Source: Pelagibius sp050330205
GTDB lineage: Bacteria; Pseudomonadota; Alphaproteobacteria; Kiloniellales; Kiloniellaceae
Direction of reading: 5' to 3'
DNA: 64,000 nt
NCBI GenBank assembly: GCA_050330205.1
Contig: JBHJOA010000028.1
Location: 1-64,000, forward strand
Part shown: positions 7,501 to 14,743 of the stretch, in pieces
Numbering within the stretch: the first letter of the stretch is position 1
How the letters are laid out: the number at the start of each line of letters is the position of its first letter
Translations under genes and position numbers: made by a program
The notes under the pieces: generated by a model
The model's input: the letters and a program-made list of their open reading frames with translations, nothing else
Told to the model about the DNA's origin: nothing
Database searches by the model: none

Positions 7501-8852
7501 TCCTTCCCATGTCCCAGTCGACGTCTCCGGTCCTGAAGCGCTTCCTCTTGCCGCTTTCCCTGCCGCTGGTCCTGGCCGCCTGCGGCATCGGCGACTGGTT
7601 CGGCGAGTCCGACGCGCCGCCGCTGCCCGGCCAGCGCATCGCCATCCTTGCCTACGAGCGCGGCCTGCGGGCGGACCCCACCCTGGCCGATACCGTGGTG
7701 CGCCTGCCCGAGCCCTACGTGAACACCGACTGGTCGCAGCCGGGCGGCAGCGCCGCGCACGCCATGTACCATCTCTCCCTCAGCGCCAACCCGCGCCGGG
7801 TGTGGAGCGTCGACATCGGCCAGGGCTCCGGCAGCGTCGCCCAGCTGCTGGCGGAACCCATCGTGGTCGGCGACCGCGTCTACACCATGGACTCGCGCTC
7901 CCTGGTGTCGGCCTTCTCGACCTCCGGCGGCAGCCGGCTGTGGCAGGTCGACCTGAGGGACAGGGAAGAGCCCGACGGCTACTTCGGCGGCGGCATTGCC
8001 GCCGGGGGCGACCGGGTCTTTGTCTCCACCGGCTTCGCCAGGGTGTTCGGCCTCGACGCCGCCTCCGGCGAGACCCAGTGGATCCACCGGGCGCCGTCGC
8101 CGATCCGCGGCGCCCCGGTGGTGAGCGACGGGCGTGTCTTCGTGGTCACCCTGGACAACCAGCTGCTGGTGCTGAACGCCGAGACCGGCGAGCGCCTGTG
8201 GAACCACGTCGGTGTGCAGGAAACCGCCGGCCTGCTGGGATCCGCCAGCCCGGCCGTGGCGCGCAACACCGTGGTGGTGCCCTATTCCTCGGGCGAGCTG
8301 CTGGCGCTGCTGGCCGACGACGGCCGCAGCGTGTGGAGCGAGAATCTCAGCGCCATTCGCCGCCTCGATCCCCTGGGCGACATCGCCCAGGTGCGCGGGC
8401 TGCCGGTCATCGACCGCGACCTGGTGCTGGCGGTCAGCCACGCCGGGCGCATGATGGCCGTCGACCTGCGCCAGGGCGTGCGTGCCTGGCAGGCCGAAAT
8501 CGGCGGCGTGCAGATGCCCTGGGCGGCCGGCGACTATGTCTACCTGGTGACCAACGACAGCCAGGTGGTCTGCCTGCAGCGCAGCGACGGCCGCATCCGC
8601 TGGGTGACGCCGCTGCCCCGCTTCGTCGACGAGGCGGCGCAGGAGAACCCGATCCGCTGGCGCGGCCCGGTGCTGGCGGGCGACCGTCTGATTCTGGCCG
8701 GCTCCCACGGCGAGGTGATCTCCATGTCGCCCTACGACGGCCGCGCGATCGGCGCCATCTCGCTGGGCGAGGGCGCGGCGGTGGCGCCGGTGGTCGCCGA
8801 CAACAGCCTCTACCTGATCACCGACAGCGGCCAGCTGGTCGCGCTGCGGTAG
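7497..8852 (+). CDS. bamB: Outer-membrane assembly lipoprotein BamB
   Basis: A 451-residue PQQ-like beta-propeller lipoprotein, part of the BAM complex that inserts beta-barrel proteins in the outer membrane. The signal peptide ends in lipobox VLAAC (Cys 29). Repeated propeller motifs with GxxxWxxxL character follow (SRLWQVDL, TQWIHRAPSPIRGAPV, GERLWNHVG, RAWQAEIGG, RIRWVTPL). The length is somewhat greater than the ~390 residues of E. coli BamB. The start could be ATG 7497, overlapping the upstream stop, or ATG 7509. It is translationally coupled to the YfgM-like gene and followed by der after about 40 bp. Confidence 0.92.
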   Translation: MILPMSQSTSPVLKRFLLPLSLPLVLAACGIGDWFGESDAPPLPGQRIAILAYERGLRADPTLADTVVRLPEPYVNTDWSQPGGSAAHAMYHLSLSANPRRVWSVDIGQGSGSVAQLLAEPIVVGDRVYTMDSRSLVSAFSTSGGSRLWQVDLRDREEPDGYFGGGIAAGGDRVFVSTGFARVFGLDAASGETQWIHRAPSPIRGAPVVSDGRVFVVTLDNQLLVLNAETGERLWNHVGVQETAGLLGSASPAVARNTVVVPYSSGELLALLADDGRSVWSENLSAIRRLDPLGDIAQVRGLPVIDRDLVLAVSHAGRMMAVDLRQGVRAWQAEIGGVQMPWAAGDYVYLVTNDSQVVCLQRSDGRIRWVTPLPRFVDEAAQENPIRWRGPVLAGDRLILAGSHGEVISMSPYDGRAIGAISLGEGAAVAPVVADNSLYLITDSGQLVALR

Positions 8853-8892
8853 GCCTGCTTCGGCGCCGTCCGCACCGCCAGTTGTGAAGTTC

Positions 8893-10290
8893 ATGACCAT
8901 CACCGTCGTCATCATCGGACGCCCAAACGTCGGCAAGTCGACGCTGTTCAACCGGCTGGTCGGGGAGCGCGTGGCCCTGGTCGACGACACGCCCGGCGTG
9001 ACCCGCGACCGCCGCGAGGGCGAGGCCAACCTGTTCGGCCTGGAGTTCCGCGTGGTCGATACCGCCGGCCTGGAGGAACGCTTCGACGCCAGCCTGGAAG
9101 GGCGCATGCGCGCGCAGACGGAAATGGCTCTGGAGCAGGCCGACCTGGCGCTGCTGGTGTTCGACGCCCGCGCCGGCATCACGGCGCTGGACGAGCACTT
9201 CGCCCGCTGGCTGAGGCGCAGCGGCACGCCGGTCGCCCTGGTCGCCAACAAGTGCGAAGGCCGCGCCGCCGAGGCGGGCCTCGGCGAGGCCTATGCGCTG
9301 GGCCTCGGCCAGGCCATCCCGATCTCCGCCGAGCACGGCATCGGCATGAGCGACCTCTACGACGCCATCGCCGAGGTGGCGCGGCAGGAGGCGGTGCCGG
9401 ACCTCGGCATCGCCGAACCGGCGCTCGGCGTGGATGTCGACGGGGACGTCGACAGCGCGGAAGACGAAGGCGTGCTGCAGCTCGTCATCGTCGGGCGCCC
9501 CAACGTCGGCAAGTCGACCCTGGTGAACAAGCTGATCGGCGAGGAGCGCCTGCTGACCGGCCCCGAGGCCGGCATCACCCGCGATTCCATCTCCGTCGAC
9601 TGGAACTTCAAGGGCCGCGCCCTGCGCCTGGTGGACACCGCGGGACTGCGCCGCAAGGCGCGGGTGGCCGAGAAGCTGGAGAAGCTCTCGACCCAGGACA
9701 CCCTGCGCTCGATCCGCTTCGCCCAGGTGGTGGTGCTGCTGCTCGACGTCGAGGAGGGCCTGGAGAAGCAGGACCTCACCATCGCCTCCACGGTGGTGGA
9801 GGAGGGCCGCGCCCTGGTCATCGGCGTCAACAAGTGGGACGCCTGCCGCGACCGCGAGGCGAAGCTGGCGGCGATCCACGACCGCCTGCAGCGCTCGCTG
9901 CCGCAGACCCGCGGCATTCCCGTGGTGACGCTCTCGGCCCTGCAGGGCCACAACATCGAGGCGCTGATGAAGGCGGTGCTAGGCGCCTACGACGTCTGGA
10001 ACCGGCGCATCGGCACCGCCGACCTGAACCGCTGGCTCGATGCCGTGACCGCCTCGCACCCGCCGCCGGCCAGCTCCGGCCGGCCGATCCGCCTGAAGTA
10101 CATCACCCAGGCCAAGACCCGGCCGCCGACCTTCGCCATCTTCTGCTCCAAGCCGCAGAACCTGCCGGCCTCCTACCTGCGCTACCTGGAAAACGGCCTG
10201 CGCGAGGCCTTCGGCCTGCCCGGCACGCCGATCCGCATCAACTTCCGCAAGGGCGACAACCCCTACGCGGGGAGGAAGCGGAAGCGGTAG
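8893..10290 (+). CDS. der: Ribosome-associated GTPase Der (EngA)
   Basis: A 465-residue double GTPase for 50S ribosomal subunit maturation. Two G domains each carry the P-loop GRPNVGKS (about residues 9-16 and 201-208), with DTAGL switch motifs and NKCE / NKWD specificity motifs. The C-terminal KH-like domain ends in a basic tail (GRKRKR). ATG 8893 or GTG 8884 could start it. The last ~75 codons (10064-10290) are repeated at 11768-12005 and partly at 13064-13149. The 3' end of this functional gene may therefore have been supplied by an inserted element rather than being ancestral. Confidence 0.95.
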   Translation: MTITVVIIGRPNVGKSTLFNRLVGERVALVDDTPGVTRDRREGEANLFGLEFRVVDTAGLEERFDASLEGRMRAQTEMALEQADLALLVFDARAGITALDEHFARWLRRSGTPVALVANKCEGRAAEAGLGEAYALGLGQAIPISAEHGIGMSDLYDAIAEVARQEAVPDLGIAEPALGVDVDGDVDSAEDEGVLQLVIVGRPNVGKSTLVNKLIGEERLLTGPEAGITRDSISVDWNFKGRALRLVDTAGLRRKARVAEKLEKLSTQDTLRSIRFAQVVVLLLDVEEGLEKQDLTIASTVVEEGRALVIGVNKWDACRDREAKLAAIHDRLQRSLPQTRGIPVVTLSALQGHNIEALMKAVLGAYDVWNRRIGTADLNRWLDAVTASHPPPASSGRPIRLKYITQAKTRPPTFAIFCSKPQNLPASYLRYLENGLREAFGLPGTPIRINFRKGDNPYAGRKRKR

Positions 10291-10399
10291 ATGAGGAATC
10301 CTTGCCTAATAGTCTGATTGGAGCAGATTCAACCGGTAGTTCAATCCACTTCTCTCGTGTATCTTGGGCATCCCTAAACGCAGGTTTGGTGGTTTCTCC

Positions 10400-11284
10400 A
10401 TGGCACGAGTCGTATGCTTTGTTAGTGAAAAGGGCGGAGTGGGAAAGACCACAGCGTGTTACGAGTTGGCCGTGGCGCTCACCAAACTGCATCAACGCAG
10501 AATTCTGGTAGTTGACGCTGACTACCAAAGGGGAGGTATCACGGGACGCTTAGATGCTTCCCTGATAGCGCATTTCACCAGTGGTACGATGCCTGGAGTG
10601 ACGCTATTTCATAAATTTCAGCAGTTGTATAGTGCCAGTCCCATGACGCCAGATATCGATGTTGAGCACGGTGGATACGGAATCGATTTTGTACCAGCGG
10701 ACCCTCGCCTTGCATCGGTCTCCGAAGATAAGCTGCCTAGTGGGAAGACGATTCGGCAAAACAACGAGCTTTTACTGCAGCACTTAATGGTGGTGGACAA
10801 GGTGCTACAACCAAGGAAGTCGGAATACGACTACATCTTGATCGACTCGCATCCAGAGGTCTCCTCGCTACTACGCGCCGTCATCTTTGCAAGTGACTAC
10901 GCGGTCTCACCAGTCAAACTTGATCTGCAATCCGCAATTGGTGTCCCCACTGTAATTGCCGAGATCGACGGGGTGAATGGCGACGTTGAGGCTATACGAA
11001 CTACCCTAGGAGAGCCAAAGCACTATACGCCAACGGTGTTCGCTGGCGCGATTGGAATGATGGCGCGTGAGTACGATGGAGAGTTGAAGGATTCAGAAGA
11101 TACTGAATACCAGCGACTGAGCCGGTTCGGCACCGTCTTCGAGAATTACGTCACAGAAGGAGACGGTATCAGGCGGGCCGCACAAAATCGCACCTCGGTA
11201 CGCAATATTAGCATTGCAAATGCACGAAAGCAGACGAGTCAGATAGACGCCATCGCCGCGGAGTTCTTAAGAAGGTGTCCATGA
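10400..11284 (+). CDS. ParA/MinD-family ATPase of the der island
   Basis: A 294-residue ParA-type ATPase. The deviant Walker A with its signature lysine is at residues 11-18 (KGGVGKTT), motif A' is DADYQRGG (39-46; the usual Pro is Tyr), and the Walker B strand is YILIDS (145-150), followed by HPEV where PPSLG is usual. Such ATPases dimerise on ATP and bind DNA to move plasmids, chromosomes or protein cargo. No ParB gene is present; the 140-residue gene that follows overlaps by ATGA and is the likely partner. ATG 10400 is preferred to an upstream TTG at 10364. Low G+C and foreign codon use indicate transfer. Role unknown: partition, positioning or defence are all possible. Confidence 0.85.
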   Translation: MARVVCFVSEKGGVGKTTACYELAVALTKLHQRRILVVDADYQRGGITGRLDASLIAHFTSGTMPGVTLFHKFQQLYSASPMTPDIDVEHGGYGIDFVPADPRLASVSEDKLPSGKTIRQNNELLLQHLMVVDKVLQPRKSEYDYILIDSHPEVSSLLRAVIFASDYAVSPVKLDLQSAIGVPTVIAEIDGVNGDVEAIRTTLGEPKHYTPTVFAGAIGMMAREYDGELKDSEDTEYQRLSRFGTVFENYVTEGDGIRRAAQNRTSVRNISIANARKQTSQIDAIAAEFLRRCP

Positions 11285-11703
11285 AGTACGCAGACTTAAA
11301 GCGAATATTTAGGCTGCTGGGGTCGCAAGGGACCGTTGCTGGCCTTAGCGCAAGCGATGCCGATGCAGATCAACTGCGCAGCCTTGCATCAGGTGCAAAG
11401 CTTGAAATTCCTGATGGTGCGACGCGAGACGAGATTGTGCATATCCTGGTCCGTAGTCTAGAGAAGCCGCCGCTAAAGTCTACAGACGAGCTGTTGCAGA
11501 TGACCTACGATGACCTAGTGCAGTATTTTAACGATGTCAGTCCCACAAATGACGAACTTCTGAAGATTATGAAGGAACTCAATTATAAGGTAGGTGCCGA
11601 GGACAGAAAACACCTGAGACGATTCGTCGCGCGGCAGATAAGTGAAACTGCACTGTTCTCTCGTGTAGCGACACGAGATACTACTACTCCACCAAGTAAG
11701 TAG
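11281..11703 (+). CDS. Small partner protein with SAP-like segment
   Basis: A 140-residue protein with no family I recognise. Residues about 29-60 (QLRSLASGAK...IPDGATRDEIVHIL) look like a SAP or Rho-N type helix-extended-helix DNA-binding motif. Further helices follow (STDELLQMTYDDLVQYF; NDELLKIMKEL), with a basic stretch EDRKHLRRFVARQ and a flexible Ser/Thr/Pro end. The ATG overlaps the ParA stop (ATGA) behind AAGGTG, so the two are translationally coupled. Its position and likely DNA binding suggest it plays the ParB role for the ATPase; this is inference. Its 3' end contains an 8-bp perfect palindrome (11659-11678). Confidence 0.7.
   Translation: MKYADLKRIFRLLGSQGTVAGLSASDADADQLRSLASGAKLEIPDGATRDEIVHILVRSLEKPPLKSTDELLQMTYDDLVQYFNDVSPTNDELLKIMKELNYKVGAEDRKHLRRFVARQISETALFSRVATRDTTTPPSK
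11659..11678. repeat. Palindrome with a second half-site upstream of the ParA gene
   Basis: TCTCGTGT and ACACGAGA surround a 4-base spacer inside the 3' end of the 140-residue gene. The 12-base string TTCTCTCGTGTA, which covers one arm, recurs at 10350-10361 in the ParA promoter region (here at 11656-11667). It could be an operator or a parS-like centromere site for this module; no such function is shown. Confidence 0.4.
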
Positions 11704-11767
11704 CTTCGGGCGCAGTTCCCCTGTACCAAGCAGTAGCGACGAGCGGGGCGGCGGTCACTGCGCATCG

Positions 11768-12005
11768 ACGGCCGGCGCAGCCGGCCGATTGCATGAAATG
11801 CACCGCCCAGGCCAAGACCCGGCCGCCGACCTTCGCCATCTTCTGCTCCAAGCCGCAGAACCTGCCGGCCCCCTATCTGCGCTACCTGGAAAACGGCCTG
11901 CGCGACGCCTTCGACCTGCCCGGCACGCCGATCCGCATCAACTTCCGCAAGGGCGACAACCCCTACGCGGGGAGGAAGCGGACGAGGAAAGAGAAGAAGC
12001 GATGA
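11768..12005 (+). pseudogene. Displaced second copy of the der 3' end
   Basis: From about CAGGCCAAGACCCGG onward this repeats the last ~65 codons of der with few changes (S to P, E to D, G to D in the protein) and ends in its own extended basic tail (RKRTRKEKKR) and stop. The 5' edge is frayed: homology to the GRPIRLK codons continues to about 11768 with a one-base deletion. There is no start context and no G domain, so it is a fragment. Its stop overlaps the ATG of the 84-residue gene (ATGA), which suggests that this copy, rather than the one now attached to der, was the earlier genuine end. Confidence 0.85.
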
Positions 12006-12256
12006 GCGGTGGTGAACTTGGCAAGGGTAGCTTCACTATCGTTCTGTGCAGCGACATCGACTACGAGTATCTCTTTGCGGCCATCGAATACAACGGCCAG
12101 GAAATCGCCATCGTCACGCAGGAAGAGGGGAAGCAGGCGATGAAGATCGAGGCAACTTTCGGCGATCCGGTTAAGCCGGGTATCGCGTGGGCTGTTGAAC
12201 TCGATGGCTTCCTCGAAGCCGTGGAGAGAGCAAAGCGAAGGCTGATGGAGCGCTGA
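12002..12256 (+). CDS. 84-residue protein of unknown function
   Basis: A small acidic soluble protein starting SGGELGKGSFTIVLCSDIDYEYL, with a hydrophobic strand pattern and a C-terminal helix (LDGFLEAVERAKRRLMER). The ATG overlaps the stop codon of the displaced der end and follows GAAGAAG, so it was probably translated by coupling to der before the ParA insert arrived. G+C is intermediate. Short proteins of this look are sometimes immunity or regulatory proteins, but I recognise no family. The hydrolase gene follows after 36 bp. Confidence 0.65.
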   Translation: MSGGELGKGSFTIVLCSDIDYEYLFAAIEYNGQEIAIVTQEEGKQAMKIEATFGDPVKPGIAWAVELDGFLEAVERAKRRLMER

Positions 12257-12292
12257 AGCGGCAGGCCGCGGTCTGTTCGAGAAGGAGAGCCG

Positions 12293-13093
12293 ATGGCTGC
12301 TGTCGAGAACGAAGGCGCGACGCTCTACTACGAGGTCCATGGGGAGAGTGATAGAAACGCCTCCGCCGTCGTCTTCGCCCACGGGCGCGGCGGCAACTGC
12401 GCGAGCTGGTGGCAGCAGGTGCCTGTCTTCTCGCGGCGCTACAGGGTCATCGTCTTCGACCACCGCGGCTTCGGGCGTTCGCGCTGCGACAGCGAACACT
12501 TCGAGGCTGCATACTTCCCGCGCGACATCGCGGCGATCCTGGATGCCGAGGGCATCGAGCGCGCGGCGTTGGTCTGCCAGTCCATGGGCGGCTGGAGCGG
12601 CCTGAAGCTGGCGGTGACGCAGCCCGAACGGGTCGCGGCGCTGGTGCTGGCCAATACGCCGGGCGGGCTCGACACGCCCAAGGCCACCGCCGCCATCGAA
12701 CACCTCGCCTCCGGCGCCATCCCGCCGGGCACGGGACAGATCGGCAAGTCCTTCGTCGCGGCCAATCCCGAGGGCGCTTATCTCGCCCGACAGATCTCCG
12801 GCCTAAATTCCAACTTCCCGCGCAGCTTCAACCGGCTCACCTCGGCCGGAGCGGTGAACTTGGATGAGTTACAGGGCTTTGCCGTGCCGACCCTGGTGCT
12901 GACCAGCCCCGAGGACGTGCTGTTTCCGCCCGAGGTCATGGAGGAGGTGGCGAAGACGATCCCCGGCGCGCGCCTGGAGGTCATTCCCGGCGTCGGCCAT
13001 TCGACCTACTTCGAGGCGCCGGAGGTGTTCAACCGGGTGGTCCTGGATTTCCTGGCGGAGACCCTGCCGGCCGATCCGCATCGACTTCCGTAA
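12293..13093 (+). CDS. Alpha/beta-hydrolase fold protein
   Basis: A 266-residue hydrolase of the alpha/beta fold. The oxyanion region is HGRGGN (30-35), the nucleophile elbow is CQSMGG with Ser 97 (Cys replacing the first Gly of GxSxG), and the likely Asp and His are D208 (SPEDVLF) and H236 (GVGHSTYF). The substrate is unknown; relatives include esterases, lactonases and epoxide or haloalkane hydrolases. GAGAAGGAG precedes the ATG. The last residues (about PADPHRLP) are read out of frame from a relic of the der 3' end, so its original C terminus was replaced by the recombination that made the junction. Confidence 0.88.
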   Translation: MAAVENEGATLYYEVHGESDRNASAVVFAHGRGGNCASWWQQVPVFSRRYRVIVFDHRGFGRSRCDSEHFEAAYFPRDIAAILDAEGIERAALVCQSMGGWSGLKLAVTQPERVAALVLANTPGGLDTPKATAAIEHLASGAIPPGTGQIGKSFVAANPEGAYLARQISGLNSNFPRSFNRLTSAGAVNLDELQGFAVPTLVLTSPEDVLFPPEVMEEVAKTIPGARLEVIPGVGHSTYFEAPEVFNRVVLDFLAETLPADPHRLP

Positions 13094-13149
13094 GGGCGAC
13101 GCGATCCCTACGCCGGCCCTACGCGCGGCGGAAGCGGCAGCGGGGGTAG
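13064..13149 (+). pseudogene. Third, decayed copy of the der 3' end
   Basis: CCGATCCGCATC, ACTTCCG, AAGGGCGAC and CCTACGCG...GGAAGCGG occur in the same order as at the end of der. They are interrupted by scattered substitutions and an extra ~17 bases in which the CCTACGC block is repeated. The 5' part overlaps the end of the hydrolase gene in another frame. This marks the outer border of the second insert and is clearly older than the copy at 11768. Confidence 0.7.
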
Positions 13150-13252
13150 GGGAGGCTTGCGATGTGACGATGACGGGTGGCACTCGGCCGGCGGCGATGT
13201 TCGCAACTGCGCCGTCGCAGGCGCCGATCCATCCGCACCGCGGCCCCGGCCG

Positions 13253-13885
13253 TCATTCCTGTGAGGCGGCGAGCTTGATCCCGAGCGCCATGAGGATCCC
13301 GCCGCTCACCCTTCGCATCCAGCGATTGACCGATCGCGAGGCCGCAAGCTGCCTTGTCATCCTTTCGGACAGTAGGACGCAGGCCACATCGGTTACCGAG
13401 AAGACCAGGTTCACGACGACTCCCAAGACAAGGACCTGGCCCCAGACGGGTAGCGAGGCGGAGGCGTCGGTGAACTGAGGCAGGAAAGACAGATAGAAGA
13501 TCGCCGTCTTCGGGTTCAGCACCTCCACGATGAAGCTGTCGCGTACCGCGTGTCGATGCGGCGTCGCCTCTGCCGCTGCGAAGGGCTCGGCCGGCGGCTT
13601 CCCCGCCATCAGGAGCCCGATACCCATCCATATCAGATAGGCGGCACCGGCGAGCTTCACGACCGTGTAGAGAACCGGCACCGTTTCCAGAAGTATGGCG
13701 AGGCCGAACGCGGCGGCGGCGATATGAACATAGCCGGCCATATGAAACCCGATGGCCGAGAGCCAGCCCGCGCGGCGTCCCTTCGCGACCGTTTGCGCCG
13801 CCGCATAGAACATGCCCGGGCCGGGAACGCAGGCGAACACCGCAGTCGCCAGAATGAAGGGCATCAAGAGGTCGAGGGATGGCAT
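13253..13885 (-). CDS. LysE/RhtB-family amino-acid exporter
   Basis: A 210-residue inner-membrane protein with about six hydrophobic segments. It carries the family signature near the N terminus (VPGPGMFYAAAQTVAKGRRAG) and the mid-protein NPKTAIFYLSFLPQF. These carriers export amino acids or small derivatives; the substrate cannot be told from sequence. ATG 13885 follows GGTGGAGCG; a 17-residue upstream extension is not membrane-like. It ends about 100 bp from the third der relic and faces it, so it may be the original neighbour of der. Confidence 0.9.
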   Translation of the reverse strand: MPSLDLLMPFILATAVFACVPGPGMFYAAAQTVAKGRRAGWLSAIGFHMAGYVHIAAAAFGLAILLETVPVLYTVVKLAGAAYLIWMGIGLLMAGKPPAEPFAAAEATPHRHAVRDSFIVEVLNPKTAIFYLSFLPQFTDASASLPVWGQVLVLGVVVNLVFSVTDVACVLLSERMTRQLAASRSVNRWMRRVSGGILMALGIKLAASQE

Positions 13886-14192
13886 CCGCGCTCCACCCGG
13901 GTTGTCCGACTGCCATATAGCACGGGCATATAGCACGGGCGGCCGCTCGCGGCGGGCGGCATATTGTCACCCTTGTCCCGGGAGAGCGCCCCCATTGGCG
14001 TGCCGGCGCTACCGCACGGTAGGTTCGCCCGGGATCACGGCTACTCCAGCACCACGTCGTGGGCTTGGTCCGCGATGCACAGCGTCAGCCGGGTGAAAAC
14101 GACGCCCCGGGCGGAGGCCAAGCCGGCGCCGAGGCATCGGGAGAGGTGTTACCTTCCGGGCCCGTGGGCGGGCCGGCGTGCCGGCCTAGGGA
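13886..14192. other. Intergenic region with a 13-bp tandem repeat
   Basis: The unit ATATAGCACGGGC occurs twice in tandem at about 13914-13939, upstream of the LysE-type gene. Near 14035-14140 the minus strand has a ~35-codon open stretch ending LCIADQAHDVVLE that could be the eroded end of an older gene; it has no start or context. Nothing else is seen. Confidence 0.35.
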
Positions 14193-14549
14193 TCAGACCG
14201 AACTCTTCAGGGGCTGGCCGGCCTTGAAGCGCACGGACTTCGAAGCCTTGATCTTGATCGCCTCGCCGGTACGCGGGTTGACGCCCTTGCGGGCGGCGCG
14301 CTTGGTCACGACGAAGCTGCCGAAGCCCGGCAGCTGCACGCGCTGGTTCTTCTTCAGCGAGGTGGCGATGGTGCCGAGCAGGGCGCTCATGGTGTTGCGG
14401 GCGGCGACCCCGGTGCAGCCGGTGCCGGCCTGGATCACGTCGATCAGGTGCTGACGGTCGTTCTTGCCGTTCGGCGTGGCCTTCGGTGTCGGTGCCTTGG
14501 CCGCACGAGACTTGGCCGCTGCGGATTTCTTGGTGGGCTTCTTGGCCAT
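14193..14549 (-). CDS. HU-family DNA-binding protein with basic N-terminal extension
   Basis: A 118-residue nucleoid protein. Residues about 30-118 are a complete HU/IHF domain, including RVQLPGFGSFVV and the DNA-contacting arm RAARKGVNPRTGEAIKIKASK. Residues 1-29 are an added Lys/Ala/Pro-rich tail (AKKPTKKSAAAKSRAAK) reminiscent of histone H1, which should strengthen nonspecific DNA contact. Ordinary HU is ~90 residues. A weak promoter-like pair (TTGAAG ... TAGAGC) lies upstream near 14673-14694 on the minus strand. It is a single-gene unit. Confidence 0.92.
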   Translation of the reverse strand: MAKKPTKKSAAAKSRAAKAPTPKATPNGKNDRQHLIDVIQAGTGCTGVAARNTMSALLGTIATSLKKNQRVQLPGFGSFVVTKRAARKGVNPRTGEAIKIKASKSVRFKAGQPLKSSV

Positions 14550-14743
14550 TGAAAATGCTTCCTTCTGACTTCTGGCTGGCTTCTGGAAATCGTATCGACC
14601 GCGACGGCAGGCTTATAGGACGAATCGCACGAGGCCTGCCGGACTCGGCCGGGCAATATCGACATAGCTCTACATCAGTGCGCCGGCCCTTCAAGCATAT
14701 TCTCGCGTCGGCGCCGCCGGAGTCGCGCGGCGCCGGCAAGCGG

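Larger units (their letters stand above)
10291..11767 (+). mobile_element. Insert at the der 3' end carrying a ParA-type module
   Basis: About 1.48 kb lying between the der stop codon and a displaced second copy of the der 3' end. Its G+C is visibly lower (near half) than the roughly 70% around it, and codon use differs, with many A/T third positions. It carries only the two genes at 10400 and 11281 and no integrase or transposase. The flanking der-end repeats are what an element leaves when it inserts at a gene's 3' end and supplies a replacement end. The mechanism is inference. Confidence 0.7.

Noticed and set aside
10291..13149. Integrase or transposase within the der island
   Set aside because: No frame in this interval shows recombinase motifs, so none is annotated.
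14035..14150. Minus-strand ~35-codon frame ending in a protein-like string
   Set aside because: No start codon context and too short; at most an eroded gene end.
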